64,000 nt of DNA, taken from the NCBI GenBank assembly GCA_964006375.1, contig OZ023262.1, positions 95,086,976 to 95,150,975 on the forward strand, in the 5' to 3' direction. The DNA is from Tillus elongatus (taxonomy: Eukaryota; Arthropoda; Insecta; Coleoptera; Cleridae). The notes beneath the pieces are model-generated. The model saw nothing but the letters and a program-made list of their open reading frames with translations. It was not told where the DNA came from and did no database searches. Position numbers and translations under genes: made by a program. Below, in pieces: positions 51,044 to 64,000 of this stretch; positions within the stretch are counted from its first letter, which is position 1; each line of letters begins with the position of its first letter.

Positions 51044-51087
51044 GGACCTGACGATCGTTACACTAACAAAGTTAGCGTCATCAGAGG
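51044..51087 (-). ncRNA. Hammerhead-like motif of PLE 2 (degenerate)
   Basis: Minus strand: CCT, CTGATGA, C, stem II GCTAAC/GTTAGT with a TTT loop, core GTAA (consensus GAAA), palindromic stem III ACGATCGT, cleavage C, AGG. CCT/AGG gives a three-pair stem I. The core substitution predicts loss of cleavage. The one-nucleotide insertion after CTGATGA recurs in PLE 3. Confidence 0.65.
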
Positions 51088-51139
51088 ATGAAAACACTTC
51101 TAAAATACTTACTACTAAACATCAATTCAAACATCTGGG

Positions 51140-52175
51140 AGCCAGATTTAGAACGTACCCAGCCACGGCTGGTCTCTGCTATCTCCCCTCTGCTGTACAA
51201 TATATTTGTCGCAGACATTCCGACAGCCCCCCTAAACGTGACATACGCACTGTACGCAGACGACACTACAATCCTCAGCAGCTCCACTCAGCCGAGGATA
51301 ATAACCGAACGACTTCAGACTGCCGTAGTCGAGCTCCAAGCATTTTATAGAAAATCCCTTCTAGCCATAAACCCAGATAAATGTTCAGCTGTCCTATTTC
51401 CCAAGAGGAGACACACACCTCACGAACACGTATCATTAGACAACCGTCTAATTCCCTGGCAAGATTCCGCCAAATACCTCGGGGTTTTCCTCGACAAACA
51501 CTTAACATGGCGCCCCCATGTCGATCACGCTCGAAAAAAAGCCTCGATGTTCATCTCGAAGCTGTTCCCACTTTTAAATAGAAATTCCAAACTGTCCATG
51601 AACAACAAGTTGCTCATGTATAAAGTTATCATCCGGCCAGGTTTGACCTATGCATCACCCGCATGGGCCACCGCGACGGCAACAGACATCAAGACCCTTT
51701 AAATCATCCAGAACAAAATTCTGAGAATGGTTACCGAAGCGCCATGGTTTGTCCGAAACAGTCAGATTCACTCTGATCTGGAAATGCCTTCGATACTTGA
51801 GTTCATAACTCGACTACCCACAACTCAGTTCGCAAAAGCCGCTTTTCACCCAAATGCTCTTCTCCGTAGTACCACCGACTACGATGAGCAACTTCCACAT
51901 AAGAATAAGCGTCCAAAGCTTAGACTTGCCGCTAACGCCCCCGCGGCAAAAAGCAGAATGGAAACATTCATACCCAAAAAGTCATTGTGTGAAATCTTTC
52001 CGACGGAGGTGTGGACTAAGATCCAGTACTCCCAGGGAGGGGGTTTTAGTGAGTACAGTCTCACAGTACCTCGATATCCCACGGCACTACGGGGCCGTGA
52101 ATGGGGTCTGCATGAGCATTTCCCCGTCCTGTATAAAAAAAAAACAACTAAATATCACCTTTTATACTGAGTCGT
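51140..52175 (+). pseudogene. jockey-type LINE fragment nested in PLE 2
   Basis: The RT frame 51140-51702 shows AISPLLYNIFVADIPTAP, YALYADDTTILSSS (motif C) and KYLGVFLDKHLTWRPHVD. An in-frame TAA at 51700 separates it from its continuation (51703-52170: ILRMVTEAPWFVRNSQIHSD and FAKAAFHPNALL). The frame is otherwise shared, so that stop is the only coding lesion I see after motif B. The motif B glutamine-glycine is altered (TQPRLVSAISP). Everything 5' of motif B is missing. It is a different lineage from the LINEs at 25.8 and 58 kb. Confidence 0.82.
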
Positions 52176-52329
52176 AGGCAAAGACCGATGCGGAAAGGGA
52201 GACGAAATCGTAGGCAAATTTTCTGTGTATTGTACTTTAGTTGCCGAATTAGGTTTTTGAACTGCCGTTATAACTTTATCTGCCAAGTTTCGGAATATTT
52301 ATCTGTATCAAAGACAGAGCGCAAACAGA

Positions 52330-53330
52330 GGACTATAAATCAATGGCGGCGCTCGGTTTAAGGAACTTTTGTTTTTTATTGCCTTAGAAACATAGATGCT
52401 CTCGTATGCGTCTAGTTTCGCTGGTTGTCTAACATTTTTAATAAGTCTCTGATTTTCTTTATCTATGTGGTGGTTATTATTATTTTAAATATGTTGTGCC
52501 ACGCATGACTTGTCTACAAAACCGTATTTCAGCTTTGCCATATGTTCCCTGAATGTAGTCTTAATGGCTCACCTAGTTTGCCCAACGTATTTAAGATGAC
52601 AATATTTACAACTACTCTTATAAACACCCGACATTTCACTGGATTCTTCTTTATCTTTTGTAGTACCTAACAAATTTTGTAAATTATTTTTCGTCGCAAA
52701 AGTTGGCTTTCTTGCAAATGCTCTCGAGGCTTCTTGTGATACGTGGTTCAAAAGGTAGACAAACAAATTTTTTCTTCACTTTATCTTCCCTGTATGTCGT
52801 GGATTCCGCTAACACTTTTTTGTTATGTGTCTATTAATTAATTTTTCCACTAACGAATCCGAATATCCGTTATATTTAGCCACGTTTTTAATGTAGTCTA
52901 ATTATCTACTTTTACTTAAGGGAAATTTTATTAATCAATTTACTAAGAAATTTAAACCAGCTTTTTTTGTGCAAACGTATGTTGTGAGTCATTTAGAATG
53001 TAACTCATAGTGATAGTTACCTTCCTGTCGACACCGAGTTCATGAAAGCCATTATTTTTAATAACTAGTACATCTACAAAAGGAAGTTTACTGTTAACTT
53101 CCATTTCGTGGATGAATTTTATGGAATAAAACTGACAGTTTAGTCTTTTAATAAAATCATCTACTTTGCAGATATTTGTGTTAAACACTGCAAATATATC
53201 GTCCACATAACGAGAACATACTCTAGGAAAATAGTCATTTTCATTTTCCAAATCCCTCGCAAATCTACTCATAAAATGGTGCGCAATAAACGGCGAGGGC
53301 GGGTTTCCCATTAGACAGACTAAGAAAACA
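52330..53330 (-). pseudogene. PLE 2 RT and GIY-YIG endonuclease remnant
   Basis: Minus-strand frame 53320-52952: MGNPPSPFIAHHFM (motif B), VCSRYVDDIFAVFNT (motif C, catalytic YVDD intact) and KLPFVDVLVIKN. After frameshifts, 52766-52569 holds EMSGVYKSSCKYCHLKYVGQ, the GIY-YIG domain with its CxxC insertion typical of PLEs. The tail FREHMAKLKYG, VDKSCVAQHI extends to 52430. The RT N-terminal half is missing upstream of 53330. Confidence 0.82.
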
Positions 53331-53334
53331 ATTG

Positions 53335-53545
53335 AGACTGGATTCAGTGAACGTCTGGCACAACTGAGACACGGTAGTGTAGACAAGTCATGTGTGGCAC
53401 GAGATATTTGGGATAATAACCACGATACAGATAAAGAAAATCTGAAACTTATTTAAAAATGTTAGACAACCAACGAAGCTAGATGCGTACGAGAGTATTT
53501 ATATTTCTAAGGCAATAAAAAACAAAAGTTCCTTTTTTTAATCGA
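53335..53545 (+). pseudogene. Inverted duplicate of the PLE GIY-YIG C-terminal region
   Basis: The plus-strand reading FSERLAQLRHGSVDKSCVAR, DIWDNNHDTDKENLKLI is the same region as minus-strand 52560-52350. Identity is high at the nucleotide level near the distal end (GAACTTTTG...GTTGTCTAACATTTTT). Confidence 0.8.
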
Positions 53546-54200
53546 ACACGCCTTATCTTATTGCATTTTTGCATTTTCCATCAAAATATAATGCATGTTT
53601 GTAAGAAAAGAAATTCGTGACGCAGCAAGTGCGTTATGGTAGCGAATTTTCAATATAATGCTTCAAATTTGAATAGCTCAATTTGCTATTAACCTGTAAG
53701 GTTGACCCAGAAATCAGTTTTTTCGGGAAGATTTTAAGTTTACTTTCAAAAATTTTTGTACATTTTCAAACAATAAAGTTATTTTGATGAAACATGGCGC
53801 ATTGTTTCTACCATATAGGTTGGTAACCAAATATGATGCCTGCTTTGGAAAAAAACACATTTTAGCTATTAAAAAACATTTTAATGAAAATTCACTACCA
53901 AAGCGCACTTGCTGCATCCAGATTTTTTACAAAAAGTGGCAGCTGATATTTAGAACAGTCACAATTTTCACATTATTATAAGTAGTTAATAATTTGTTTT
54001 CACAAAAATTACACCAAAATTGTTTCACTTTTCAGGCAATAAAGTTAGGATCATGAAGTGTGGTACATTTTTTCTTCTATATAGGTTATCCTGGTACCCA
54101 AATTTGATGCCGGCTTGTATTAAACACATATTGGCTAATAAAAACATTTTAATGAAATTTCACTATCATAACGCACTTGCTGCGTCTAGATTTTTTTATT
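53546..54200 (+). repeat. P end and two M-type elements
   Basis: M copy 53612-53930 has inverted ends (GACGCAGCAAGTGCGTTATG and CAAAGCGCACTTGCTGCATC). A second unit, 53931-54200, lacks the left terminus and ends CATAACGCACTTGCTGCGTC. The whole stretch is paralogous to 60950-61620 with indels. Confidence 0.78.
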
Positions 54201-55374
54201 CTTAAGTTGCCTCATATAACTATGCTGCGAAGACATGTTTCATCGTCTTAGCTTCAGTTGTTGCAGGAGCTCTACATTAGGCACCTATTCTGATTCTATT
54301 CAATAGGGTGTAATTTGTTTAAAGATAAAAAATTTCAGCTGTCAAGCAATGAAATATTTTCCTATAATTAAATCAATAAAGTTCTAAAATGCACAGTATT
54401 ATGATGAAAGTATTAAAAAATTGTTTTTGATTTACAACCTATTACCAAAAGTGTACAGTTTATCGATATTAAACCCGCATTTGATTAATCCACATATAAT
54501 CGGAAAGATGAAACACAACCAGAGAAGCTTTCACATAGTATCCAGATTTTAATTGAGCTTTAGCTGAGCTTGTTAATGGTAAATCTGGACTTTTATCCGG
54601 CACGGTTAAGCTATTAATTACAGAGAACTGCATATGACGTCCAGTGAATAAATGACGCGAAAAATACAGTTTTCATATATTCATCGTGTAAAGTAGGTGG
54701 AAAGTTGAGACAGCTGTTTGGCGCTGCCTGACGGACTGTTTTATAAACTGGTAACTGGTGGCAAAGAATGCGGGAAAGCACGAGAAGCTCGCGCGGTATG
54801 AGTTTGGCACGCCATTCCGTTACATTACTGCAGAATTGATTTCTGCTAACCATTAACTTGACGAAAGTGCTCTCGTCTTCGGCCACCTTAGACACGCGAC
54901 TAGTAAAATCAACGAAACCGATGAGGGCAGAATTAAATTTCGGTCGGCACGCACGCAGAACTATAACATGGTTATTCACGAACGTGCCAATGACAGTCTA
55001 AAGACTATACTCAAATAAACACCGCAGATTCAGTCCAGGATCTCATTTGTATAATTAAGATTCAACTGAAAGGATAATAATGGAAACTCATAACAGAAAT
55101 ATTATTATAGCACTGTTTTCTTATCGTGTTTTCCCCTTCTTTGCATTTACATCTCTTTCTGGGAAATTAGTGTATTGCTTTCTATCTTGGTTGTTATATC
55201 AGTTAAATATAAATAATGACTTTATAATTACTTAAAGCCTAGGTAGTAATTCGCTCATTTATTGCCTCGTTTTATATGGCCGATAACATACCTACTTGTT
55301 CTGAATAATACACTGTCATCGCTGCCTGAATGTGATGTCACTCTGTCACAACCATGGCTACCTGGCTCCAATAG
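54201..55374. other. Unassigned; one GC-richer open frame
   Basis: The minus-strand frame 54979-54614 (121 codons, SALIGFVDFTSRVSKVAEDE...) is more GC-rich than its surroundings and stop-free. I recognise no family and see no clear promoter or splice context. It could be an exon, a conserved non-coding stretch or chance. Confidence 0.25.
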
Positions 55375-55624
<250 letters not shown>

Positions 55625-55837
55625 TGGGTGTTTATTAATCTACAGGCCCACGATTGGGTGTCAATTGAAATTGTTAGAGAATATGGTTTTTATAGGCCCA
55701 ATTACCTTTCACAACTTTATAGGCCCAAGATTGGCTGCTAATTATTAGAGATATGTTTTCAAATACTGTATTTACAGTAAGACATTAGAAATGAGTACAC
55801 TTGGAGAACCCAAATCACCACAACACATTTTAAAATA

Positions 55838-55879
55838 GCTGACGATCGTTTCACTTACCAAGTTAGCGTCATCAGGGGA
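55838..55879 (-). ncRNA. Hammerhead-like motif of PLE 3
   Basis: Minus strand: CTGATGA, an extra C, stem II GCTAAC.../...GTAAGT (one mismatch), intact GAAA, palindromic stem III ACGATCGT, cleavage C. Stem I (CCC against AGC) does not pair well. The core is preserved, but weak stems make activity doubtful. Confidence 0.65.
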
Positions 55880-56089
55880 TGAAACATTCTAAATACTTAA
55901 AAAACTAACATCAACTTACATACAGGATCTCAGGTAAAAAGATCGAACCGAGATGAGACACTAGTCGTAGAAAAATTCCAAAGTGTGTTGTATTTTTATC
56001 GCCGGACAAGGTCTTTGCGCTATCCCTACTGCTTTATCTAAAAAGTGTCCATCTGTAATAGTCTTGAGAAAGTTCAACGACAGCTAAAT

Positions 56090-57180
56090 TAACAACGATT
56101 CCTTTGGTGGCAATAGCTGTATACCTATGTTATCGGTAAAACGTTCCGAAAACGTGGGAATTTTATTTAGCAAAGCAATCGATCAAGTGACTCGTGATTG
56201 GCGCTGGTGAAGTGTTCATACATTTTTTGTTGTAACTATATTTCGCAATATATATGCTCTCGAACCCATTTAGCTGTCCTGGTTTTCTAACATTTTTTAT
56301 TAATTTCAGATTATCATTATTAACGTGATGATTATTATCCCAAATATGTCGGGCGACGGCAGACTTATCTACAGTACCGTAAAGTAATTGGGATAAGTGT
56401 TCTTTATATCTAATTCCAATCGATCTTTTTGTTTGTCCGACGTATTTAAGATTACAATCTTTACAACTTATTTCATAAATTCCCTACATTTTGTCCGCGC
56501 TATCCTTGTCTTTTGGGTTACCTAGCAAGTTTTTTAAGGTATTTGTTGTTGAAAATACTAGCTGTAAGTCGACTTTTTTAAAAATGCTGTCTAGAACCCT
56601 CGTGATTATAGGTTCAAATGGTAAGCAAACAAGGTTGTTTTTCGATTTTTCTCTTCTGAACGTCGTTGATTCCGTTAACATTTTCGTTGTTTTCTTTTTG
56701 TAGATTAATTTTTCCACTAGGCAAGCAGTTTATCCGTTATATTCGGCCACGTTCTTAACATAATTTAATTCTTTGGTATATCTACTTTTGTTTAAAGGAA
56801 AATTAATTAACCGATTTACTAAAAAATTCAGACTGGCCATTTTTTGTGCGTACGTATGATGTGAGTCGCTCGGGATGTAGCTTAGGGTAGTGGTTTCTTT
56901 TCTATATACATCGAATTCTAAAGTGTCTTAATTCTTTATAACTAGTACATCTAGAAAGGGTAGTTTATTATTAATTTCTAATTCGTGTGTAAATTTTATA
57001 GTATCAAATTTATTGTTTAATTTGGCAATAAAATCTTCTATTCTGCAAATCTTTGTGTTAAACACCGCGAAAATATCATCCACGTAACGACACCACACTC
57101 TAGGAAAATAACCACTTTCACTTTCAAGATCTGTTTCAAATCTGATCATGAAAAGTTCTGCAATAAGTGAAGAATTAGTG
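56090..57180 (-). pseudogene. PLE 3 RT C-terminal part and GIY-YIG endonuclease
   Basis: 57149-56928: RVWCRYVDDIFAVFNTKI (motif C intact), NNKLPFLDVLVIKN then a stop. The RT thumb continues (SHHTYAQKMASLNFLVNRLI, LNYVKNVAEYNG, stop). 56717-56484 is the linker; after a stop, GIYEISCKDCNLKYVGQTKR is the GIY-YIG signature, followed by RYKEHLSQLLYG, VDKSAVARHIWDNNHH to about 56270. Three stops in one otherwise collinear frame, with no frameshift seen, suggest a fairly young copy. RT motifs upstream of C are lost by truncation. Confidence 0.87.
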
Positions 57181-57690
57181 AAGACATTAGAAACTATTTT
57201 ATTTCATCACTTATTTTGAGGAAATAGAAATTATAGGTTTGGTTTATGATATGGCTTAGGTGTAAATAAATATTTTATAATATGTAATTTTGTGTTTTAT
57301 TAAATAAATATATGAAAATTTGTAATGGTCGTATTGTTTGTGTTATTTGATACACCAAGGAAAAACTTACCATTTATACATGTGCTGGTATATTTACCTG
57401 TTTCGTTGGTTTGTTGATGTTGCCTCGGCTAGATGTTAAATGATTGAAATAACAAAACGACACTATCTGAGGGATTTGAAGTGGGTTCCGGTCTCTTCCT
57501 TACTTATGTAACTTTTTATTATTACACTCTGCCATTGTATATACCAAATAATCAAAAAATAAAACCCTAATGTTTCCTCATTAACAAAACAACAATTTTA
57601 TTGAATACTAATGACAGGTGACAAAATATCGTTAAATTATTCCAACTGTTATTTTGTAATTTTGTTTAAGAAGACTCTTAAAATATCCTG

Positions 57691-57892
57691 CTTTCAATTT
57701 CCCAAAATTTGTCCTCTCTTGTGTATTTTCTTAACCAAACTACCATTGCCAGAGTTTCCTTTTTCTAACCCTCTGTTTTCTGCTATATTATATCTTTTGT
57801 CTCAATAACAATCCTTTCATTTCCTTATCTTATTGGATACGTGGCAGGCATTGTTGTTGAGATTTAATTTTGACATATTTACTTTATCTATC
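57691..57892. other. Unassigned DNA between repeat Q and the LINE flank
   Basis: Nothing recognised. Confidence 0.4.
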
Positions 57893-57960
57893 AAACATCA
57901 AATTTTCTTAACCTAAATATTTACAATTGTCAGATTGACAGCTCCCATAATCATATGTTT
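57893..57960 (+). repeat. 68-bp direct repeat, left flank of LINE copy 2
   Basis: AAACATCAAATTTTCTTAAC... matches 59634-59701 with 5 substitutions and no indel. It bounds the LINE exactly. Confidence 0.85.
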
Positions 57961-59633
57961 ATACATTGTACTACTAATAACATCGCACATAAAATGACTG
58001 ATATCATTTTCAAAACTAAAAAGGTACGAAAGATGCTCTCTTCTCTTAATACCAGGAAAGCCTCTGGCCTTGACGAGATCCCAGCAATTGTTCTCAAAAA
58101 TTGCGCACCAGAACTTGCTCCTGTTTTGACTCGTCTGTTTCAGATATCTTACAATAAAGGCATATTCCCTAGTAAATGGAAAACTGCTCGAGTACAACCC
58201 ATCCCCAAGAAAGGATCCAAAGCGCTTCCTAGCAACTACAGGCCTATTTCTCTCCTTTCAGTCGTCTCTAAAGTGATGGAAAAGTATATAAACACCGAAT
58301 TACTGAAATTTCTTGAAAAACACAGTCTAATCCACGACAGGCAGTATGGATTCCGTCAGCGCAGATCGACTGCCGACCTCCTTTCTTTTGTCACCCATTC
58401 TTGGAACAAGTCTATGGAACTACACGGTGAATCTCAGATTGTTTCTCTAGACATATCCAAAGCATTCGACCAGGTCTGGCACGCAGCGCTGCTTAATAAA
58501 CTTCCGGCCTATGGCCTACCACCAAAACTTTGTACCTGGACAGCAAATTTCATCTCCAACAGGAACATTTCTGTTGTTGTGGATGGCCATTCCTCTAAAC
58601 TGTATCCAATTAATGCAGGAGTTCCTCAAGGTTCAGCTTCCTACGTTGTTTCTTCTCCACATCAATGACCTCCTCTCTAGCACATCCAACCCAGTTCACA
58701 GTTACGCGGACGACAGCACCCTCCAGTCAAATATACAATATTCTAAGCCTGTCTCTTTAGCCCAATTAGATGAGGATCGCAGACTCATGGAGGGTTCTGT
58801 CTCCGTGGATCTCCAAAAAATATTAGACTGGGGAAGTAGAAATCTTGTACAATTCAACCCCACCAAATCTCAGTCTTGCTTTCTTTCTCATAAGAGATAC
58901 ACCAGCCCTAGACCCATCACAATGAACAACCAAGTTATTCAAAGCAATGAGTCCTTTTCTCTTGTTGGCATTTCTGTGGATCGAAATCTTAACTGGCACC
59001 AACATGTCACATCAATTGCAGAAGCGGCTGCTAAGAAATTAGGTTTCCTCTTCCGGGCTCGCAAATACTTTTCACCAGCTAATCTTTATATCTTATATAC
59101 TTCACAAATAAGGCCAAACCTTGAATACTGCTCCCACATCTGGGGTGCAGCTGCCGCTTCTACACTCGCTATCCTGGGCTCCATTCAAAAGAGAGCTATA
59201 CGTCTCATCGGTGACCCTACCCTCACCCAAAGGCTGCCATCCCTTGCCCACCGACGTGCCGTTGGTGACCTCTCTCTCTCTTTTATAGATATCTGCACGG
59301 GCACTGCTCAGAGGAGCTTTCCTCCATAGTTCCCCCACCTGCTGCCCCCAACAGATCTACCAGGGGAACAGAGCGAATGCACCCTTTTACTGTCGAGGTC
59401 ACCAGACATAGAACATCTTGTTATGCCCGCTCTTTTGTCCCGAGGACTTCCAAGTTGTGGAATTCCTTGCCGGCACATGTTTTTCCTTCTGCTCCGAACC
59501 TCCAAACCTTCAAGTCCAGAATTAACAAGTTGCCTCTTTCCTCCTTGTCAGCACCCACGGTACGATAGTATTTAGGCTGTAAGCCCTCGTGGTGTGTTGT
59601 TAAAATTAAAAAAAAAACTATCCTTAACATATA
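57961..59633 (+). pseudogene. jockey/CR1-like LINE, RT region, copy 2
   Basis: The RT starts with the N-terminal block (KKVRKMLSSLNTRKASGLDE) and IPAIVLKNCAPELAPVL. It continues through YRPISLLSVVSKVMEKYI, motif A SLDISKAFDQVW and motif B GVPQGS (58619), where one frameshift occurs. The next frame holds motif C VHSYADDSTLQS, LVGISVDRNLNWHQHVTS and IQKRAIRLIGD. A second break near 59328 precedes the C-terminal RTSKLWNSLPAHVFPSAPN. All three catalytic boxes are intact, unlike copy 1. The 3' end is GGTACGATAGTATTTAGGCT, TGTTGTTAAAATTAAAAAAAAAA. The endonuclease and ORF1 are missing. Confidence 0.88.
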
Positions 59634-59701
59634 AAACATCAAAGTATCTTAACCTAAATATTTACATTTGTCAGATTGACAGTTCCCATAATCATCTGTT
59701 T
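59634..59701 (+). repeat. 68-bp direct repeat, right flank of LINE copy 2
   Basis: See 57893-57960. It starts about 25 bp after the LINE A-rich tail. Confidence 0.85.
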
Positions 59702-61346
<1,645 letters not shown>

Positions 61347-61835
61347 TTGCAAAAATTGGCAGGTAATATTTAGGACAGTCACAGTTTTCACATTATTATA
61401 AGTAGTTGATAATTTGTTTTCACAAAAATTTTCACGATTTTTTTTGAAGTTTTCAAGCAAGAAAGATATTATCATGAAATCTGGTACATTTTTTCTTCTA
61501 TATAGGTTATCCCGGTAACCAAATTTGATGCCTGCTTGTATTAAAGACATATTTGCTATTAAAACCATGTTAATGAAATTTCACTATCATAACGCACTTG
61601 CTGCGTCTAGATTTTTTTATTCTTAAGTTGCCTCATATAAGTTTACTTTCGGAAAGGTTTGTAAATTTTCAAACAATAAAGTTATTTTGATGAAACATGG
61701 CACATTGTTTCTACTATATAGGTTATACTGGTAACCAAATTTGATGCCTGCTTTCTTAAAAAAACACACATATTTGCTATTAAACACATTTTTATGAAAA
61801 TTCACTACCATAACGCATTTTCTGCGTCCAGACTT
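61347..61835 (+). repeat. Two further partial M units
   Basis: 61347-61635 parallels 53931-54210, including the shared trailing TTCTTAAGTTGCCTCATATAA. 61640-61835 is a left-truncated M ending CATAACGCATTTTCTGCGTC. Confidence 0.75.
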
Positions 61836-62566
61836 TTTTATAAATATGCACTAAAATTAAGATACTTAATTTATTCCATTTTGCTTTTACACGCTGTATA
61901 CAGCTACAATCTTACTTCTGTTAAACAAGTTTAAATCGAATGCTATGTTTGTGTATGCAACTGCGTAAACTCCATTTGTCCCACAGTTGCCTAAGATAAA
62001 ATACAGTCAAATTAATGCATTAGCCTTCTTACTAAGTGCATGATTCTAGCTTATACTACCCAGAAGTCTCATTAAATTCATAAATATATGTATAATGACT
62101 GTCCTAATTAAATGTAATAGTTGAACGTGGACACAGTCGCAGTCTGGAGCTGGCACTGGAAATTGGCAAGAGTTTCATTCCGTTGGAAGCGGGACAAAGT
62201 TTCATTCGCGAAACTAACAAAAAGCTTGTAGTTTAAAGTCATAAAAGTATCTTTAGCTTTGTGCGCTTTGTTGAATTTATCTCGGTGTGTTTTGTAATGC
62301 TTTTTACTGTCTGACGCCGAGCTGTAATCCAATATTTGACATTCGATAAGTGAACACTGCAGATGCTGCAAGATTGGGTAAAATGCAATAAATCAACACT
62401 TCGACGACAAAGAGATCATTTGTTTGGAAAACGCTGGGGTGAAAAGTCTTTTTCTCTGATAAGAGCCTTTTATAAAAACAAAACCGAAACTAGTTTGGGT
62501 TTTTGCAGTTTTGCTTCGGCTTTTTATATTTTGGTGAACTTTTGTATACAAAATTCGTTAATGAGA
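61836..62566. other. Unassigned AT-rich DNA
   Basis: Short frames at 62108-62371 (minus) and 62363-62581 (plus) have no recognised domain. Confidence 0.4.
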
Positions 62567-62645
62567 AGATGGCTCCTTTAAATTTTTTAATAAATTATAA
62601 AAAAGTGATATATTATATATAAATATAAATGTTTGTTATTAAATA

Positions 62646-62814
<169 letters not shown>

Positions 62815-62993
62815 CTTTATCAATTACCTTTTACAGCCCCACGATTGGGTGTCAATTGATAATAGAATGTGCTAAGCTAGGGTTTTTTTTGTTAAATTAT
62901 TGGGTTTTTACTGTAGTAGAAGATGGCTCCTTTAAATTTTTTAATAAATTATAAAAAAGTGATATATTATATATAAATGTTTGCTATTAAATA

Positions 62994-62994
<1 letters not shown>

Positions 62995-63070
<76 letters not shown>
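62995..63070. repeat. (AT)n microsatellite, ~76 bp
   Basis: The same site in the second unit, about half the length. Confidence 0.97.
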
Positions 63071-63071
<1 letters not shown>

Positions 63072-63075
<4 letters not shown>

Positions 63076-63690
63076 TCTTTATCAATTACCTTTTACAGCC
63101 CCACGATTGGGTGTCAATTGATAATAGAATGTCCTAAGCTAGGGTTTTTTTTTTGTTAAATTATTGGGTTTTTACTGTAGTTTATGGTTTTTTAATATGT
63201 GATTATAAGTATTTTATTAGATTTTAAGCTTATGTATAATTATTTGTATTATTTTTAGACTTTATTATGTATGATTGTGAATACAATTTATGAAAATTCG
63301 TGATTGTAGTTTTATTTATTGTTCCAAGTGTTGGAATGTATTTACAATTGTTAATAAACTAAGGAAAACCTACTATCTGTTCATATATAAGTATATTTAC
63401 CTGTTTATGTTCTTTGCTGATGTTGCCTCTGCTAGCTATTAAATAATTGAAAAAAAACCAACAACAAAAAAGACACTATATGAGGGATTTTAAGTAGGTT
63501 CAGGTCCCAAACAAATATTATTCTCTTTCTTTTATGACTTTGGAAATGATATTGAAATTTATTAGTTTTTTTAGATTCTGCTCTTTTTTTTTATCCCATA
63601 AATGTATATAAACGAATCAAAATAAACCACTAATTTTCCTTCTCTCTGACAAACAACAATGTAACTTTATCCTAATGAAATAAATGTGAC
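63072..63690 (+). repeat. Repeat Q, second copy
   Basis: Collinear with 55622-55791 plus 57181-57650: CCACGATTGGGTGTCAATTG, AAGGAAAACCTACTATCTGT, TATATTTACCTGTTTATG, GATGTTGCCTCTGCTAGC. Confidence 0.72.
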
Positions 63691-63827
63691 AGGAATATTC
63701 TTATTATATATCTACTTTAATAAAATTACTGTTGATATGAAAATCTATGAGCCCCCACAATTTTGGCCTTTATATTTTTTCAAATTCTTTTTTTTTAATT
63801 AAAATTTAGTGTCATTGATCACTAACT

Positions 63828-63985
<158 letters not shown>

Positions 63986-64000
63986 TTATAAATATACGGT

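Larger units (their letters stand above)
51008..53545 (-). mobile_element. Penelope-like element 2, rearranged, with nested LINE
   Basis: The terminus TACACTTGGAGAACCC (51010) and hammerhead-like motif match element 3. A jockey-type LINE fragment of opposite orientation (51140-52175) interrupts the 3' region. GIY-YIG and RT coding follow at 52330-53330 (minus). From about 53335 a ~200-bp plus-oriented copy of the GIY-YIG C-terminal region is attached, forming a long-range inverted repeat with 52330-52470. Confidence 0.75.
55792..57180 (-). mobile_element. Penelope-like element 3, 5'-truncated, with 13-bp TSD
   Basis: AAGACATTAGAAA flanks the element exactly (55779-55791 and 57181-57193). It is 1389 bp: terminal TACACTTGGAGAACCC, a hammerhead-like motif, a ~200-bp 3' UTR, then the coding region on the minus strand. 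Truncation at the 5' end and a target duplication are typical of PLE retrotransposition. Confidence 0.87.

Overview
This window is a eukaryotic, very AT-rich, repeat-dominated stretch of a metazoan nuclear genome. It is most likely from an arthropod, probably an insect. Support comes from the combination of Tc1/mariner and piggyBac transposases, jockey-type and RNase H-bearing LINEs, Penelope-like elements (PLEs), tRNA-derived SINEs and very long (AT)n tracts. I could not place it more precisely. I found no convincing host protein-coding gene. Almost every recognisable coding stretch is a mobile-element remnant, usually with stops and frameshifts. The exception is a GC-rich LINE open frame at 16.3-18.2 kb. 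The only possibly host-like hint is a short THAP-type zinc-finger fragment near 49.3 kb.

Layout. 0-13 kb: a LINE tail, two copies (1.7-4.1 and 9.6-12.0 kb) of a Tc1/mariner-like transposon with ~560-bp inverted repeats, a mariner relic, a piggyBac relic and SINEs. 13-16 kb: (AT)n tracts and a 23-bp minisatellite. 16.3-18.3 kb: a 5'-truncated RT + RNase H LINE. 18.8-21.2 kb: an R-family repeat that contains a near-perfect ~355-bp-arm palindrome. 24.6-28.6 kb: a PLE fragment and a jockey-type LINE with endonuclease and RT. 29.3-33.0 kb: a tandem array of ~300-bp units, each with a hammerhead ribozyme on the minus strand, next to a PLE with RT and GIY-YIG endonuclease. 33-38 kb: a long R copy, an unassigned region and an L1/Tx1-type RT fragment. 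38-40 kb: a SINE cluster with a 366-bp tandem duplication. 40.4-41.8 kb: an R copy whose (AT)n tract is split by an 815-bp MITE. 42.8-45.3 kb: a LINE and a piggyBac fragment. 46.4-48.2 kb: a second long R copy. 48.6-49.4 kb: a piggyBac cysteine-rich tail and the THAP-like fragment. 51-57.2 kb: two more PLEs, one with a nested jockey fragment and one with a clean 13-bp target-site duplication. 58-59.7 kb: a LINE flanked by a 68-bp direct repeat. 60-64 kb: R/M repeats and long (AT)n tracts.

Two themes tie the region together. First, a dispersed family (called R here) carries an internal (AT)n tract. About twenty such tracts (roughly 2 kb in total) lie in the window, and several mobile elements abut or sit inside them. 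Second, PLE machinery occurs with hammerhead ribozyme motifs, including a retrozyme-like tandem array. The biologically most interesting object is that array at 29531-30484. All identifications are by reading the sequence; no database search was run.
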